Below, piece after piece: positions 5,840-5,847 of a stretch of DNA of 5,847 nucleotides (positions within the stretch are counted from its first letter, which is position 1; the number at the start of each line of letters is the position of its first letter). The stretch comes from an uncultured Oscillospiraceae bacterium (lineage in GTDB: Bacteria > Bacillota > Clostridia > Oscillospirales > Oscillospiraceae). The stretch covers positions 1 to 5,847 of the forward strand of contig CAKTVN010000107.1 of assembly GCA_934623545.1 (NCBI GenBank), read 5' to 3'. The position numbers and the translations under genes are program-made. The notes beneath the pieces are model-generated. The model saw nothing but the letters and a program-made list of their open reading frames with translations, did no database searches and was not told where the DNA came from.

Positions 5840-5847
5840 AATCCCCC

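Larger units (their letters stand above)
5552..5847. other. Right intergenic region made of stacked palindromes; no gene seen
   Basis: The region upstream of the large gene's promoter holds seven mini-palindromes (5582-5742) and the conserved repeat header (5747-5846), which reaches the window edge. A minus-strand frame through it is open, but its translation is only the palindromes read as protein (repeated PPDA and RASGA), so I do not call it a gene. Confidence 0.75.
5582..5847 (-). repeat. Composite palindromic repeat module, right copy (inverted)
   Basis: On the minus strand, from the window edge: GGGGATTGCAAA, a G-run hairpin with the same AAATCGAAAT core, CCGCCAGCGG mini-hairpin, long CTTTTTCTTTGC hairpin, GGGGCTGAAACG, then seven mini-palindromes. 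It mirrors the left copy across the large gene. The header spacing is alike: the long hairpin and G-run hairpin centres are about 52.5 bp apart here and 55 bp on the left; the long hairpin to the first mini-palindrome is 38 and 39.5 bp. Confidence 0.75.

Noticed and set aside
5515..5841. Minus-strand 108-codon frame upstream of the large gene
   Set aside because: Its content is the palindrome array (PPDA, RASGA repeated) and it overlaps the predicted promoter of the real gene; it lacks a ribosome binding site.
229..5847. Insertion sequence or classical transposon
   Set aside because: The inverted flanks look like ends, but no transposase, recombinase or clear target-site duplication is present in the window. 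Only a non-autonomous element remains possible.
1..5847. tRNA, rRNA, riboswitch or other known RNA gene
   Set aside because: No cloverleaf with a CCA-adjacent acceptor stem, no rRNA-like segment, and the ~50-nt leader of the large gene is too short and unstructured for a known riboswitch.

Overview
The window reads like a fragment of a GC-rich Clostridia genome, most plausibly an Oscillospiraceae/Ruminococcaceae-type gut bacterium. The grounds are a GC-rich gene with a strong Gram-positive Shine-Dalgarno and Sec signal peptide, a secreted multi-domain Ig-like/beta-helix protein of a kind common in gut Firmicutes, and intergenic DNA packed with short palindromes. This placement is an inference from style; there is no rRNA or housekeeping gene to confirm it.

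Layout. About 86% of the window is one minus-strand gene (461..5467) for a 1668-residue exported protein. From its N-terminus I read: a Sec signal peptide, a series of Ig-like (BIG2-like) 'A' modules mixed with four copies of a second ~105-residue 'B' module that I do not recognise, another Ig-like domain, an unassigned beta-rich stretch, a right-handed parallel beta-helix, and two C-terminal beta-sandwich-like segments. I see no LPXTG sorting signal, SLH domain, dockerin or C-terminal membrane helix, so how it is held at the cell surface, if it is, is unclear. It has its own extended -10 promoter with a perfect dyad between the -35 and -10, a canonical ribosome binding site, and a strong hairpin 5 nt after the stop codon, so it looks monocistronic.

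Flanks. Neither flank (1..460 and 5552..5847) holds a convincing gene. Both hold the same composite repeat in opposite orientations: a conserved ~100-bp header (G-run hairpin with loop core AAATCGAAAT, a small CCGY hairpin, a long CTTTCTTT hairpin, then GGGGYTGAAACG) followed toward the gene by a tandem series of mini-palindromes whose arms vary but stay self-complementary, around a short semi-conserved CCTNCGG centre. Innermost on each side is a nearly identical 19-bp palindrome, GTCAYCCCTCCGRGGTGAC, this time in direct orientation. The gene is therefore bracketed by mirror-image hairpin arrays. The far left also holds a separate GGGGCGG-type palindrome and a 12-bp G/C hairpin.

The most interesting features are these bracketing palindrome arrays and the unrecognised B module. 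No CRISPR array, RNA gene, transposase or complete second gene was seen.
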